A stretch of DNA of 64,000 nucleotides from CAYJPV01 sp964396055 (GTDB taxonomy: Bacteria; Acidobacteriota; Vicinamibacteria; Vicinamibacterales; JAKQTR01): assembly GCA_964396055.1 (NCBI GenBank), contig CAYNDV010000002.1, positions 26,747 to 90,746 of the forward strand. The letters are read 5' to 3'. The notes below the pieces were generated by a model. That model was not told where the DNA came from. It worked only from the letters and a program-made list of their open reading frames with translations, and made no database searches. The translations under genes were made by a program, and so were the position numbers. Shown here in pieces: positions 33,176 to 42,024 of the stretch. Within the stretch, counting starts at the first letter, position 1. Every line of letters starts with the position of its first letter.

Positions 33176-36100
33176 TCAGGCGCGAGCCGGCACGTCGCCG
33201 TCGTACCGCTTGCGGTCCATCACGAAGTACACGGTCGGGATGACGATGAGCGTCAGGACCGTGGAGAGGGCCAGCCCGCCGATCACGGTGACGGCCATGG
33301 GCGCCCGGATTTCGGCGCCTTCGCCCAGGCCCAGCGCCATCGGGATGAGTCCCAGCACCGTCGTCAGCGTGGTCATGAGGATCGGGCGCAGGCGCACGCG
33401 GCCGGCCTCGATGAGCGCGTCGCGCTTCGACAGGCCTTCCCGCCGCCGCTGGTTGACGTGGTCGACGAGCACGATCGCGTTCTTCACGACAATGCCCGCC
33501 AGCATGACGACGCCGATGAGCACGATGACGCTCACCCGGTGCCCCGTCAGCAGCAACGCCGCGACGACGCCGACAGCCCCGAGCGGTATCGAGAACATGA
33601 TGATGAGCGGGTGCAGCAGCGACTCGAACTGGGCCGCCATCACGAAGTAGACGAGGAAGACCGCGAGGCCGATGGCGAGGTACAGGCTGCGGAAGGAGGT
33701 CTGGATTTCGAGGTTCTGTCCGCCCATCCGGGCCGTAACCGCCGGCGGCAGCCCGGCGTCCGCGACCACACGTTCGATGTCCGCGGTCACGCTGCCGAGA
33801 TCGCGACCCTGCAGGTTGCCCGAAATCACCACCGCGCGTCGCTGGCCGATGCGCCTGATCTCGCTGGGCCCTGTCTCGAGTTCGGTGGCCGCCACGGCCC
33901 GCAGCGGGATCGCGACGCCGGCGCGCCGCTGGACGACCAGCCCGGCGATGTCGCTCACCTCGTCCCGATCCCCGTCCGACGCCCGCACGAGCACGTCGAT
34001 CTCGCGGTCGCCCTCGCTGATGCGCGTCGCGACGTCGCCGCGGATCTTGGCCCGGAGCGTCTGCGAGACCGACTCGGGCGTCAGGCCCAGGCGCGCCAGT
34101 TGGTCCGGGTTGAAGCGGATCCGCACCTCGGGGCTGCCTTCTTCGGCCGACGACGCGATGTCGGCCAGTCCGGGCACGGCGGCCAGCCGCGCCGCCGCGG
34201 TCACCGAGGCCTGACGCAGCGTCTCGTAGTCGTCGGCGTAGAGCTCGAGCTCAACGGGCGTCTTGAAGGTGAAGTACGACGGCCGGCTGAAGGTGGCCGC
34301 GACCGCCGGCAGCCGCTCGAGGGTGGTCCGGATCTGGCCGATGCCCGCGTCTTCCGCAGGGCGGTCGTTCCGATCCCGCATCAGCACCAGCAGTTCGCCG
34401 ACGTTCTCGGCGCGCGATCCCTGGTCCGCGCCTCCGCGGCCACCGCCGGCCGTCGAGAAGACGGTGCCGATGCCGGGCACCTGCCGCGCGCCGCGCGCCA
34501 GGTCCGCCAGCAGCCGATCCGTCGCCTCGATCGGCGTCCCCTCGGGCAGCTTCACTTCAAACGCGAACTCACCCTGTGACATCGGGGGGATCAGCTCGAC
34601 GCCGAGGCGCCCGGCGCCGGCCACCGACACCGCAAAGAGCAGGATCGCCGTGCCGATGACCAGCCAGGGGTGCCGCAGCGCCGCCCCGATCGCGCGCGGG
34701 TACAGCCGGTACGTGATGTCCTCGAGGCGGCTGAACCCGGCGAAGACCGGCTTCAGCAGCCAGCCGACGGGCAGCATGACGATCCCGATCAGGAACCGGA
34801 CGCTGCGCAGCAGCGCCACCGGCGCCGTGTAGAACACCGCGCGCCGCACCTTCGCGAGGCGCGTCACCGGCGCTGCCATCGGCTCGGGCGCCACCGCCGA
34901 GCCGAACTTGGCCGAGAGCATGGGAATGAGCGTCAGCGAAATCGCCAGCGACGCGATGATCGAGAACGACACCGTCAGCGCCTGGTCCCGGAAGAGCTGG
35001 CCACCCACGCCCTCGACGAAGACGATCGGCAGGAACACAGCCACCGTCGTCAGGGTGGAGGCGACGACGGCACCCTGCACCTCGCCGGTGCCGTCGATCG
35101 CCGCCTGCCAGAGGCTCTTGCCCATCTCCCGGTGCCGCGAGATGACCTCCAGGACGACGATCGAGTCGTCCACCAGCATGCCGATGCCGAGGGCGAGGCC
35201 GCCGAGCGACATGATGTTCAGCGACAGCCCCATCTGGTACATGATCACGAAGGTCGCGACCACCGAGATCGGGATCGACAGGCTGATGACGGCCGTGCTG
35301 CGCCCGTCGCGCAGGAACAGGAAGATGACGAGAATCGCCAGCAGGCCGCCCTGCCAGGCGTTGTCGATGACCTCGCTGATCGCGCCCTCAATGAAGGTCG
35401 ACTGATCGAAGATGGTCGAGAGCGTCAGCCCCTCGGGCAGCGCCTTCTGCGCCTGGCCCAGCCGCGCCTTCACCGCGCGCGCCACAGCCACCGTGTTGGC
35501 GTCGCCCTCCTTGTAGACGTTCAGGCTGACGCTTTCTTCGCCGTTGATGCGCGCGATGACCTCGCGGTCGCGGTGGCCCCACCGCACGTCCGCCACGTCG
35601 CGCAGCACCACCTGGCGGCCTGCCTCGTCGCGCACGATCGTGGCGTCCACGTCCTCGATGGTCTGGAACTCGTTGAGCGTCCGGACGAGGTACCGGGCCT
35701 CGTGCTCGTAGATGCTGCCCCCCGCCAGGTTGACGTTGTTGCGCGCCAGCGCCGCGACCACGTCCTGGACCGTCAGGTCGTAGGAAGCCAGGCGCGACTC
35801 GTCGACGCGCACCTCGATCTGCCGTTCGAGCCCGCCCTCCACCTTCACCGACGCCAGCCCGTCGATCGACTCGAGGTCCTTCTTCACCTCGTCTTCCGCC
35901 ACCTGGCGCAGCCGCCCCAGGTCGCCCTTGCCCGAGAGCCCCAGGCGCAGGATCGGATCGCTCGCCGGGTCGAACCGCAGGATGGCGGGCTTCTCGGTGT
36001 CGCGCGGGAGCGTCACGAGGTCGAGCTTCTCCCGGGCGTCCAGCGTGGCCAGATCCATGTTGGTCTTCCACGCGAATTCGAGCGTCACCTGCGACAGGCC

Positions 36101-36358
36101 CGAGCGCGATCGGCTGGTCAGCCGCTGCACGCCCGAGATGATGCCCACGGCTTCCTCGATCGGCCGCGTGACCAGGCTCTCGACTTCGGCCGGCGCCGCG
36201 CCCGCGTACCGGGTTTCGATCGTGAGCGTCGGATAGGAAATGTCCGGCAGGAGGTTGACTGGCAGCCGGCTGAACGAGACGGCGCCGAAGATGGCGACCG
36301 CCACGACGAGCATGCCGACCGCAACCGGACGGCGGACCGAGAGTGTCGCGAGGCTCAT
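33176..36358 (-). CDS. RND-family efflux permease (AcrB/MdtB-like), first of a tandem pair
   Basis: A 1060-residue RND pump starting MSLATLSVRRPVAVGMLVVAVAIFGAVSFSRLP. The proton-relay Asp pair is in GIGMLVDDSIVVLE (near residue 396). Two periplasmic porter regions and a C-terminal helix bundle (TVLGLIPMALGLGEG) are complete. The gene lies 27 nt upstream of a second RND gene and 73 nt downstream of the adaptor gene, so the three form one operon. The substrate cannot be read from the sequence; drugs, detergents or lipids are typical of the family. Confidence 0.93.
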   Translation of the reverse strand: MSLATLSVRRPVAVGMLVVAVAIFGAVSFSRLPVNLLPDISYPTLTIETRYAGAAPAEVESLVTRPIEEAVGIISGVQRLTSRSRSGLSQVTLEFAWKTNMDLATLDAREKLDLVTLPRDTEKPAILRFDPASDPILRLGLSGKGDLGRLRQVAEDEVKKDLESIDGLASVKVEGGLERQIEVRVDESRLASYDLTVQDVVAALARNNVNLAGGSIYEHEARYLVRTLNEFQTIEDVDATIVRDEAGRQVVLRDVADVRWGHRDREVIARINGEESVSLNVYKEGDANTVAVARAVKARLGQAQKALPEGLTLSTIFDQSTFIEGAISEVIDNAWQGGLLAILVIFLFLRDGRSTAVISLSIPISVVATFVIMYQMGLSLNIMSLGGLALGIGMLVDDSIVVLEVISRHREMGKSLWQAAIDGTGEVQGAVVASTLTTVAVFLPIVFVEGVGGQLFRDQALTVSFSIIASLAISLTLIPMLSAKFGSAVAPEPMAAPVTRLAKVRRAVFYTAPVALLRSVRFLIGIVMLPVGWLLKPVFAGFSRLEDITYRLYPRAIGAALRHPWLVIGTAILLFAVSVAGAGRLGVELIPPMSQGEFAFEVKLPEGTPIEATDRLLADLARGARQVPGIGTVFSTAGGGRGGADQGSRAENVGELLVLMRDRNDRPAEDAGIGQIRTTLERLPAVAATFSRPSYFTFKTPVELELYADDYETLRQASVTAAARLAAVPGLADIASSAEEGSPEVRIRFNPDQLARLGLTPESVSQTLRAKIRGDVATRISEGDREIDVLVRASDGDRDEVSDIAGLVVQRRAGVAIPLRAVAATELETGPSEIRRIGQRRAVVISGNLQGRDLGSVTADIERVVADAGLPPAVTARMGGQNLEIQTSFRSLYLAIGLAVFLVYFVMAAQFESLLHPLIIMFSIPLGAVGVVAALLLTGHRVSVIVLIGVVMLAGIVVKNAIVLVDHVNQRRREGLSKRDALIEAGRVRLRPILMTTLTTVLGLIPMALGLGEGAEIRAPMAVTVIGGLALSTVLTLIVIPTVYFVMDRKRYDGDVPARA

Positions 36359-36431
36359 GGCAGACCCCGGGCTGGAGCGGTTCGAGATGACGAGGAGGGG
36401 GGCGACGTGCGGCGGGGGCGCGGAGACGCCG

Positions 36432-37538
36432 CTACGCGCCGCCCTTCAGGACGCTGACGCGGGCGCCGTCCTTGAGGCTGCCCTGGCCGGCCACGATCAC
36501 CGACTCGGCGCCGCTCAGGCCGGCCGCCACTTCGATGCGCCCGTTGCTGGGGTACCCGAGGGTCACCTTGCACCGGCGCGCACGGCCGCCGTCGGCCACG
36601 AACAGGTAGTCCACCGCGTCCTCGCGGACCACGGCGGCCTTCGGCACCAGCAGCGCGTCACGCCGGGTGTCGGTCACGATCCGGACCGTCGCAAACGAGC
36701 CCGGGCGTGCCGCCGGCGTCACCGCCAGTGCCTCGACGGTCACCTTCACGGTCCCGGTGTTCGTGTCGACGATGGGGCTGATCCGGGTCACGCGGCCCGG
36801 CAGGCGCGCCGCGCCGGCCGCCTCGAGGATGATCTCGGCCGTCTGGCCGATCTTCAGGCCCGTCACGTCGCGCTCGGGCAGGAAGACCCGCGCCACCAGC
36901 GGCGTCAGGTTGGCGATGGTCACCAGTTTCTCGCCGGGCTTGATGTGCCGGCCGGCCACGACCGCCCGGTCCACCACCCGGCCGCTGAACGGGGCGGTGA
37001 TGCGCGTGTAGCTGAGCGCCAGCGACGCGCTCTCGACCTCGGCCTGAGCGAGTTCGTGGGTGTTCCGGATCCGATCGAAATCCTGCTGGCTGATGAGGGA
37101 TTCGCCGTGGGACCGGACCGCGCGGTCGTATTCCCGCTTCGCCGCGTCGGCCTTCAGCTTGGCCTGCTGGAGGGCGATGCGCTTGTCCGCGTCCTCGAGC
37201 TCGGCGATCACCTGGCCCTTGCTGACCTGGCTGCCCTCGTCGACGTGCAGCCGGGTGACCAGGCCGTCGGTCTTGGCCAGAACGTCGGCCATCTGCTCGG
37301 TCTCGAGCGTCGAGGACGCCGTCAGGGCCGCCGAGACCGTGCCCCGCTGCGGCACCTCCACGTGAACCGGCACGGCCACGTCCTGTTTCGCGGCTGCCGG
37401 GGCCTGTGGCGCCTCCGACTTCGGACTGGCCTTGCCGACCAGCATGAACCCGGTCAGCGACCCGCCGATCACGATGACGAGGGTGAGACCTCCGATCGCG
37501 TAGCGTCGGATTCGGCGTGCCGGTGGCGGTGTCGTCAT
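36432..37538 (-). CDS. RND efflux periplasmic adaptor (membrane fusion protein)
   Basis: A 368-residue adaptor; the ATG at 37538 starts MTTPPPARRIRRYAIGGLTLVIVIGGSLTGFMLV, a single membrane anchor. The split lipoyl/barrel-sandwich halves are at about 65-100 (VLAKTDGLVTRLHVDEGSQVSKGQVIAEL) and about 150-185 (YTRITAPFSGRVVDRAVVAGRHIKPGEKL), joined by a short helical hairpin (ISQQDFDRIRNTHELAQAEVE). Beta-barrel and membrane-proximal domains follow. It should link the two downstream RND pumps to a TolC-type channel encoded elsewhere. Confidence 0.92.
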   Translation of the reverse strand: MTTPPPARRIRRYAIGGLTLVIVIGGSLTGFMLVGKASPKSEAPQAPAAAKQDVAVPVHVEVPQRGTVSAALTASSTLETEQMADVLAKTDGLVTRLHVDEGSQVSKGQVIAELEDADKRIALQQAKLKADAAKREYDRAVRSHGESLISQQDFDRIRNTHELAQAEVESASLALSYTRITAPFSGRVVDRAVVAGRHIKPGEKLVTIANLTPLVARVFLPERDVTGLKIGQTAEIILEAAGAARLPGRVTRISPIVDTNTGTVKVTVEALAVTPAARPGSFATVRIVTDTRRDALLVPKAAVVREDAVDYLFVADGGRARRCKVTLGYPSNGRIEVAAGLSGAESVIVAGQGSLKDGARVSVLKGGA

Positions 37539-37712
37539 GGCGCTGTCCCCTGTTGGGAGCCGATCCGCCCCGGGCTTCGAGCCACCCGGCCGGACCGGCC
37601 AGTCACATGACAAGGGACGAAAAGCCGGAGGATCTGGTTCCGTCCGGCCGCCAGGCATGCCCGTCCCGGGGTCCGGCCGTCCTGCTGGACGTGCGGCTGG
37701 TAACGCTGCCGA

Positions 37713-40121
37713 TCAGCGCTGCACCACCAGAACCTCGACGTCGTACACCAGCGTGGTCTCCGGGGGAATGACGAACCGCTTCTCGCCCGCCTTCTCCGGG
37801 GCGAAATACCCGGCGGGCCCGTAGCCGGTCTGGCCCCGGGCAACCACCCGCCGCCGTTCACCGGGCCGCATGCCGGCAATCGCTTCGTCGAGCGCCGGCG
37901 TGATCCGCGTGGTGCCGACGACGTAGCCGAACGGGCGGGCGCCAGCGCCCGGCACGGGCCGGCCGGCGTCCTCGGAACTGGCAATCAGCCGGCCGTCGAG
38001 TTGCTGCGCCGTGTACCGCACCGTCACCGTCTGCCCTGCCGCCGCAGGGTCGCCGGATCCCCGCCGCAGCGTCTGGGCCAGCGCCCCACCCGGCGTGGGC
38101 CGGACCCCGGGCCAGCGTGCCCGGATGAGGGCCGCTTCGTCACGCGCCCTGGCCTCCGCCGCGGCCTTCACCCGCGCCTCCGCCGCCGCCGCCATGGCCC
38201 TGAACGCCGCCGTGTCCGCAGTGAACGCCTTCGCCTTCGGGCCCACGCGCACGATCCGCACGTGGTCGATCCAGTCACCCTGGACGGTGCGCTGCACGAC
38301 GTCCATGCCGCGCACCACTTCGCCGAACAACGTGTAGTGGCCGTCGAGGTACGACCGGTCGCCGAGCGTGATGTAGAACTGGCTGCCGTTGGTATGCGGC
38401 CCCGCGTTCGCCATGCCCAGCATGCCGGCCCGGCCGTGGCTCAGGCCCGGGACGATCTCGTTGGGGAACTGGTACCCGGGCGCCGTCGACCCGGCCGCGG
38501 CCATGCCCGCCTGGATGACGTGTCCGGGCACCACCCGGTGCCAGATGGACCCGTCGAAGAACGGCGCTCCGGGCGGCAGGGCGGCATTGGCGACCGTCCC
38601 CTCCGTCAGGCCGACGAAGCTGGCCACCGTCATCGGCGCCCGCTCGAACTCCAGCGACAGCGTGATGACGCCCTTGTTCGTGCGCAGCTCCGCATAGAGG
38701 CCGTCCGGGTACGGCACGGCCGCCGCCTTCGGCGCCGCGATCAGGTAGAACGCCTCCTGGCGCGGCCGGAAAAACCGCCAGCCCTCGTCCGTCAGGTGCA
38801 CGGGATCTTCCGCCATCACGAACACGTCCTGGCCGTCCCACTCGGGAACGGGCGTCCGGGTGTTGAGCTCCATAGCCAGGTACGCGCCGGCACGCAGGGG
38901 CCTCGGCGGCGCGTTCGGCTCGCGCTGCGCGGAGCGCATGTCGATCGACGGCCCGAGGGCGTGGCCGTGGTTGCCGAGCGGGTGCGAGTAGATCTGGGCG
39001 GTGATGCCGCGCGCCGTCATTTCGGCCATCGTCTCGGCGTGTACGTCGCCCGCGGGCTTGCCCGGGCGCGACAGGCGGGCCATCGCGTCCTGCAGGGCGT
39101 TGGTGTTCGCCATGGCGCGCTTCAGCCCCGCCGGCGCGTCGGCCTCGCCGTCCCGCAGCACGTAGGCCATCTTCTGCCAGTCGCTGGCCAGACCCATGTA
39201 GTTCAGACCGAAGTCGAGGTGCACCACGTCGCCGGGCTCGATGACCGTCGCTTCGGCCGCCACCGCCAGGAAGCCTCGCGACGTGCCGCCTTTCGACCCG
39301 CGGCGCTGCACGCGCAGGTCCGGCTGGAACCAGGGCACGAACCCCGCGGCATGCGACTGCGTGTAGAGCCAGCGGCGGACATCGCCCACGGTGGTGACGC
39401 CCGCCGTGATGACCTCCTCCGACAGGGCGCGGCGGGCCAGGTGCTCGGTCCATTCCACCAGCAGGGTGTAGTGGGGCATCTCGTCGGGAATCCGCGTGTC
39501 GAGGAACGCCTCGATGAGCGGCTCGGCCGGCACGATGCGTTTCGCCGCGTCCGGCCCGATCGCCTCGACGATGAACGTGTAGGCGTCGTGCGTGAGGCTG
39601 CGGGTCACGCCACGCGTGCCCCCGATGCCGAGCGCGATAGCCGGCGGGTTGTACCGGGCGACGAGTTCCGCCAGCGCCTTGCCCTGCGGCGCGGGTTCGT
39701 TCGACGACTCGAAGAACCGCTGGATGTTCTCTTCGGCGTAGCCGGTCAAGGCCACGCGCGCGAGGCCGGCGTCGCCGGCGTCGGCGAAGACGAAGAGGTC
39801 GCGGCGGCCGACATACGGGCGGGGCGGGGCCACGAGCGCGGTCAGCGGGTCGTCGTGGAACTCCTCGTTCGCGACAATCCACATCCCGACCTTGTGCTCA
39901 CGCATCAGGCGCAGCAGCAGGGCGTAGCGGCGAGGCAGCCAGCTTTCCCGCACGGCAATCTGCCGGGCCATCGGCAACGGCGCAGACGGCTGTGCCACCG
40001 CGGCAGCGGGCCCGGCCGCGGCGCGGGCCTGGGCCGCGGGCGCGGGGCCGGCGGCAAACGCCAGGCATCCGAACACGATCGATAAGCCGGCCAGCAGCCG
40101 GCGGTGCGGCACACTCAACAT
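37713..40121 (-). CDS. Secreted three-part fusion: M24 (Xaa-Pro) peptidase-like, cyclophilin, FKBP
   Basis: An 802-residue protein; GAGGTGA precedes the ATG and a signal peptide ends near residue 30-35. Residues about 50-200 form a creatinase/prolidase-like N domain. Residues about 215-460 form an M24 pita-bread domain with likely metal ligands Asp303 and Asp314 (HLDFGLNYMGLASDW), a His in SHPLGNHGHALGP (380-390), Glu418 (AMELNTRTP) and Glu438 (MAEDPVHLTDEG). Residues about 474-628 are a cyclophilin (ITLSLEFERAPMTVASFVGL, FFDGSIWHRVVPG, TNGSQFYITLGD). An Ala/Arg-rich helical linker (640-690) leads to an FKBP domain (about 695-802; GQTVTVRYTAQQLDG, GMRPGERRRVVA). All is one uninterrupted frame. 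Both isomerase families act on Xaa-Pro bonds and M24 aminopeptidase P/prolidase cleaves them, so the fusion is functionally coherent. Confidence 0.9.
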   Translation of the reverse strand: MLSVPHRRLLAGLSIVFGCLAFAAGPAPAAQARAAAGPAAAVAQPSAPLPMARQIAVRESWLPRRYALLLRLMREHKVGMWIVANEEFHDDPLTALVAPPRPYVGRRDLFVFADAGDAGLARVALTGYAEENIQRFFESSNEPAPQGKALAELVARYNPPAIALGIGGTRGVTRSLTHDAYTFIVEAIGPDAAKRIVPAEPLIEAFLDTRIPDEMPHYTLLVEWTEHLARRALSEEVITAGVTTVGDVRRWLYTQSHAAGFVPWFQPDLRVQRRGSKGGTSRGFLAVAAEATVIEPGDVVHLDFGLNYMGLASDWQKMAYVLRDGEADAPAGLKRAMANTNALQDAMARLSRPGKPAGDVHAETMAEMTARGITAQIYSHPLGNHGHALGPSIDMRSAQREPNAPPRPLRAGAYLAMELNTRTPVPEWDGQDVFVMAEDPVHLTDEGWRFFRPRQEAFYLIAAPKAAAVPYPDGLYAELRTNKGVITLSLEFERAPMTVASFVGLTEGTVANAALPPGAPFFDGSIWHRVVPGHVIQAGMAAAGSTAPGYQFPNEIVPGLSHGRAGMLGMANAGPHTNGSQFYITLGDRSYLDGHYTLFGEVVRGMDVVQRTVQGDWIDHVRIVRVGPKAKAFTADTAAFRAMAAAAEARVKAAAEARARDEAALIRARWPGVRPTPGGALAQTLRRGSGDPAAAGQTVTVRYTAQQLDGRLIASSEDAGRPVPGAGARPFGYVVGTTRITPALDEAIAGMRPGERRRVVARGQTGYGPAGYFAPEKAGEKRFVIPPETTLVYDVEVLVVQR

Positions 40122-40365
40122 CGTTCACCTCGCGCGGGGCATTCTACACGCGGCGGCGGCCGAGGCCGGTCGCGACGATGGGCGGGCGGCGCACGCGATC
40201 CCTTGGTCTAGCCACTCAGAGACGGCGGCTCCGCGCCAGGCTCGGGTGCTGTTGACTCGGACTCGCCCCGTGGTTGAGAATCTCAGCCGCCGCACGGACC
40301 GAACGTCCGCACGCCGTGGGTCTGCACAACCGACTGGTCAGGCCACTTTGAGCCAGGGGGAATCG

Positions 40366-41835
40366 ATGACACCGAGGGTTGGCCGCCGTGACTTTCTCAT
40401 GACGACTCTGGCAGGCGGGCTCTCGGCCCTGGGTGCCTCGGCGCGGCCAGCCTGGGCTGCGCCCCAGGGGGCTAACGACGCCGTGCGTGTCGCCGTCGTC
40501 GGCGTGCGCGGCCAGGGGAACTATCACCTCAGGCTCTTCAAGAAGATTCCCGGCGTGCGCATCGTCGCGATCTGCGACATCGACCAGACCATTCTCGATG
40601 AGCGGGCCGCGCAGTTGGCCAAGGAGAATATCCAGGTCGCGAAGTACACCGACGTGCGCAAGCTGCTGGAGAACAAGGAGGTGGATGCGATCTCGATTGC
40701 CACCCCCAATCACTGGCACTCGCTGATGGCGGTGTGGGCCTGCCAGGCCGGCAAGGACGTCTACCTCGAGAAGCCCGTGTCCCACAACGTGTGGGAGGGC
40801 CGGAAGGTCGCGGAGGCCGCCGCGAAGTACAACCGGATCGTGCAGGCGGGCACGCAGTCGCGTTCGGACGAGGCGCTGCACGAGCTGCACGCGTACCTGC
40901 GCAGCGGGCAGCTCGGGAAGATCCTCCGCGCCCGCGGCCTCTGTTACAAGCGCCGCGACAACATCGGCAAGGTCACCGGCCCGCAGCCCATTCCGCCGGG
41001 CGTCGACTACGACCTCTTCTGCGGCCCGTCCGAGCTGCTGCCCCTGCGGCGCCGGCAGCTGCACTACGACTGGCACTGGGTGTGGCCCACGGGCAACGGC
41101 GACATCGGCAACCAGGGCATCCACGAGATGGACATGTGCCGCTGGATGCTGGGCGAGGAGAAGCTGCCGCCGCGGGTCTTCAGCTTCGGCGGGCGCTTCG
41201 GCTACGACGATGACGCCGAGACGCCGAACACGTTGGTGGCCGTGCTCGACTACCCGACCGCGCCGCTCATCTTCGAGGTGCGCGGCCTGCCGGCACTGGC
41301 GGGCGCAAACTACATGGATCACTACAAGGGCGTGCGCATCGGCGTCACGATCGAGTGCGAGCACGGCTACTTCGCGGGCGGCGGAGGCGGGGGCATCGTC
41401 TACGACAACGAGGGCAAGCGGATCAAGGCGATGCCCAGCGATGGCGGCGGCCGGCACATCCCGAACTTCATCGACGCCGTCCGCAGCCGGAAAGCCTCCG
41501 ATCTCAAGGCGCCGGTGATCGGCGGGCACCTGTCGTCGGCCTTGTGCCACCTGCCGAACATCTCGTACCGCCTTGGCACGCAGGTGCCCATGGCCGACGC
41601 GAAAGCCCAGTTTGCCTCACGCGCGGACGTCACCGAGGCCTTCGACCGGTTCTCCGCCCACCTGACCGCCAACGGCGTGGACGTGGCGAAGACGGCCGTG
41701 ACACTGGGCCCCGTGCTCGACATGCTCCCGGACGAAGAGCGGTTCGCCAGCAACTCCGCCTACGACATGGGGGCGTGGGCGAACCGGATGGTGCGCGACA
41801 ACTACCGCGCGCCGTACGTGATGCCTCAGTTCTAG
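40366..41835 (+). CDS. Tat-exported Gfo/Idh/MocA-family oxidoreductase
   Basis: A 489-residue protein starting at the ATG after CAGGGGGAATCG. The twin-arginine signal GRRDFLMTTLAGGLSALGASARPAWA ends near residue 31. The Rossmann fold starts VRVAVVGVRGQGNYH. The catalytic EKP is intact (VYLEKPVSHN), preceded by IATPNHWHSLMA. The downstream catalytic segment is GNGDIGNQGIHEMDMCRW. Such enzymes carry tightly bound NAD(P) and can be folded in the cytoplasm before Tat export. Relatives include sugar 3-dehydrogenases and glycoside-processing enzymes. It is transcribed divergently from the M24 fusion and converges with another Gfo/Idh gene. It is close in motif pattern to the protein at 56524. Confidence 0.9.
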   Translation: MTPRVGRRDFLMTTLAGGLSALGASARPAWAAPQGANDAVRVAVVGVRGQGNYHLRLFKKIPGVRIVAICDIDQTILDERAAQLAKENIQVAKYTDVRKLLENKEVDAISIATPNHWHSLMAVWACQAGKDVYLEKPVSHNVWEGRKVAEAAAKYNRIVQAGTQSRSDEALHELHAYLRSGQLGKILRARGLCYKRRDNIGKVTGPQPIPPGVDYDLFCGPSELLPLRRRQLHYDWHWVWPTGNGDIGNQGIHEMDMCRWMLGEEKLPPRVFSFGGRFGYDDDAETPNTLVAVLDYPTAPLIFEVRGLPALAGANYMDHYKGVRIGVTIECEHGYFAGGGGGGIVYDNEGKRIKAMPSDGGGRHIPNFIDAVRSRKASDLKAPVIGGHLSSALCHLPNISYRLGTQVPMADAKAQFASRADVTEAFDRFSAHLTANGVDVAKTAVTLGPVLDMLPDEERFASNSAYDMGAWANRMVRDNYRAPYVMPQF

Positions 41836-41940
41836 ACGGCCGCTCGGCCATCCGGCCATCGGGACCGCGAGCAGGCCGTTGGGCTGTTGGGCCAGGGCGC
41901 CGTCAGGCCATTCGGCCCTTCGGCTGTCCGGCCGTGCCCG
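41836..41940 (+). repeat. Degenerate octamer tract (CGGCNNNN)
   Basis: Imperfect 8-mers such as CGGCCATC CGGCCATC and CGGCCCTT CGGCTGTC CGGCCGTG, with related GGCTGTTG units between, begin directly after the stop codon of the Gfo/Idh gene. It is a low-complexity tract of the same general kind as the GGCTAGA heptamers but with another unit. Confidence 0.55.
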
Positions 41941-41960
41941 CTGCGTGACCCGAAATAGAG

Positions 41961-41989
41961 AGCCCGGCGGGGAACGTATCCGCCGGGCT
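41961..41989. terminator. Bidirectional hairpin terminator between convergent genes
   Basis: A perfect 10-bp stem (AGCCCGGCGG / CCGCCGGGCT) with a 9-nt loop lies between the stops of two convergent Gfo/Idh genes. Confidence 0.65.
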
Positions 41990-42024
41990 CCGCTGTCTGT
42001 CCGCCAAACGGCCTAACGGCCTCT

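Noticed and set aside
30065..34579. Very long open frame (about 1500 codons) on the plus strand opposite the RND genes
   Set aside because: It is antisense to two clear RND pumps. Its product is a low-complexity mix of Arg, His, Asp and Val with no domain. This is a common artefact of high-GC codon use.
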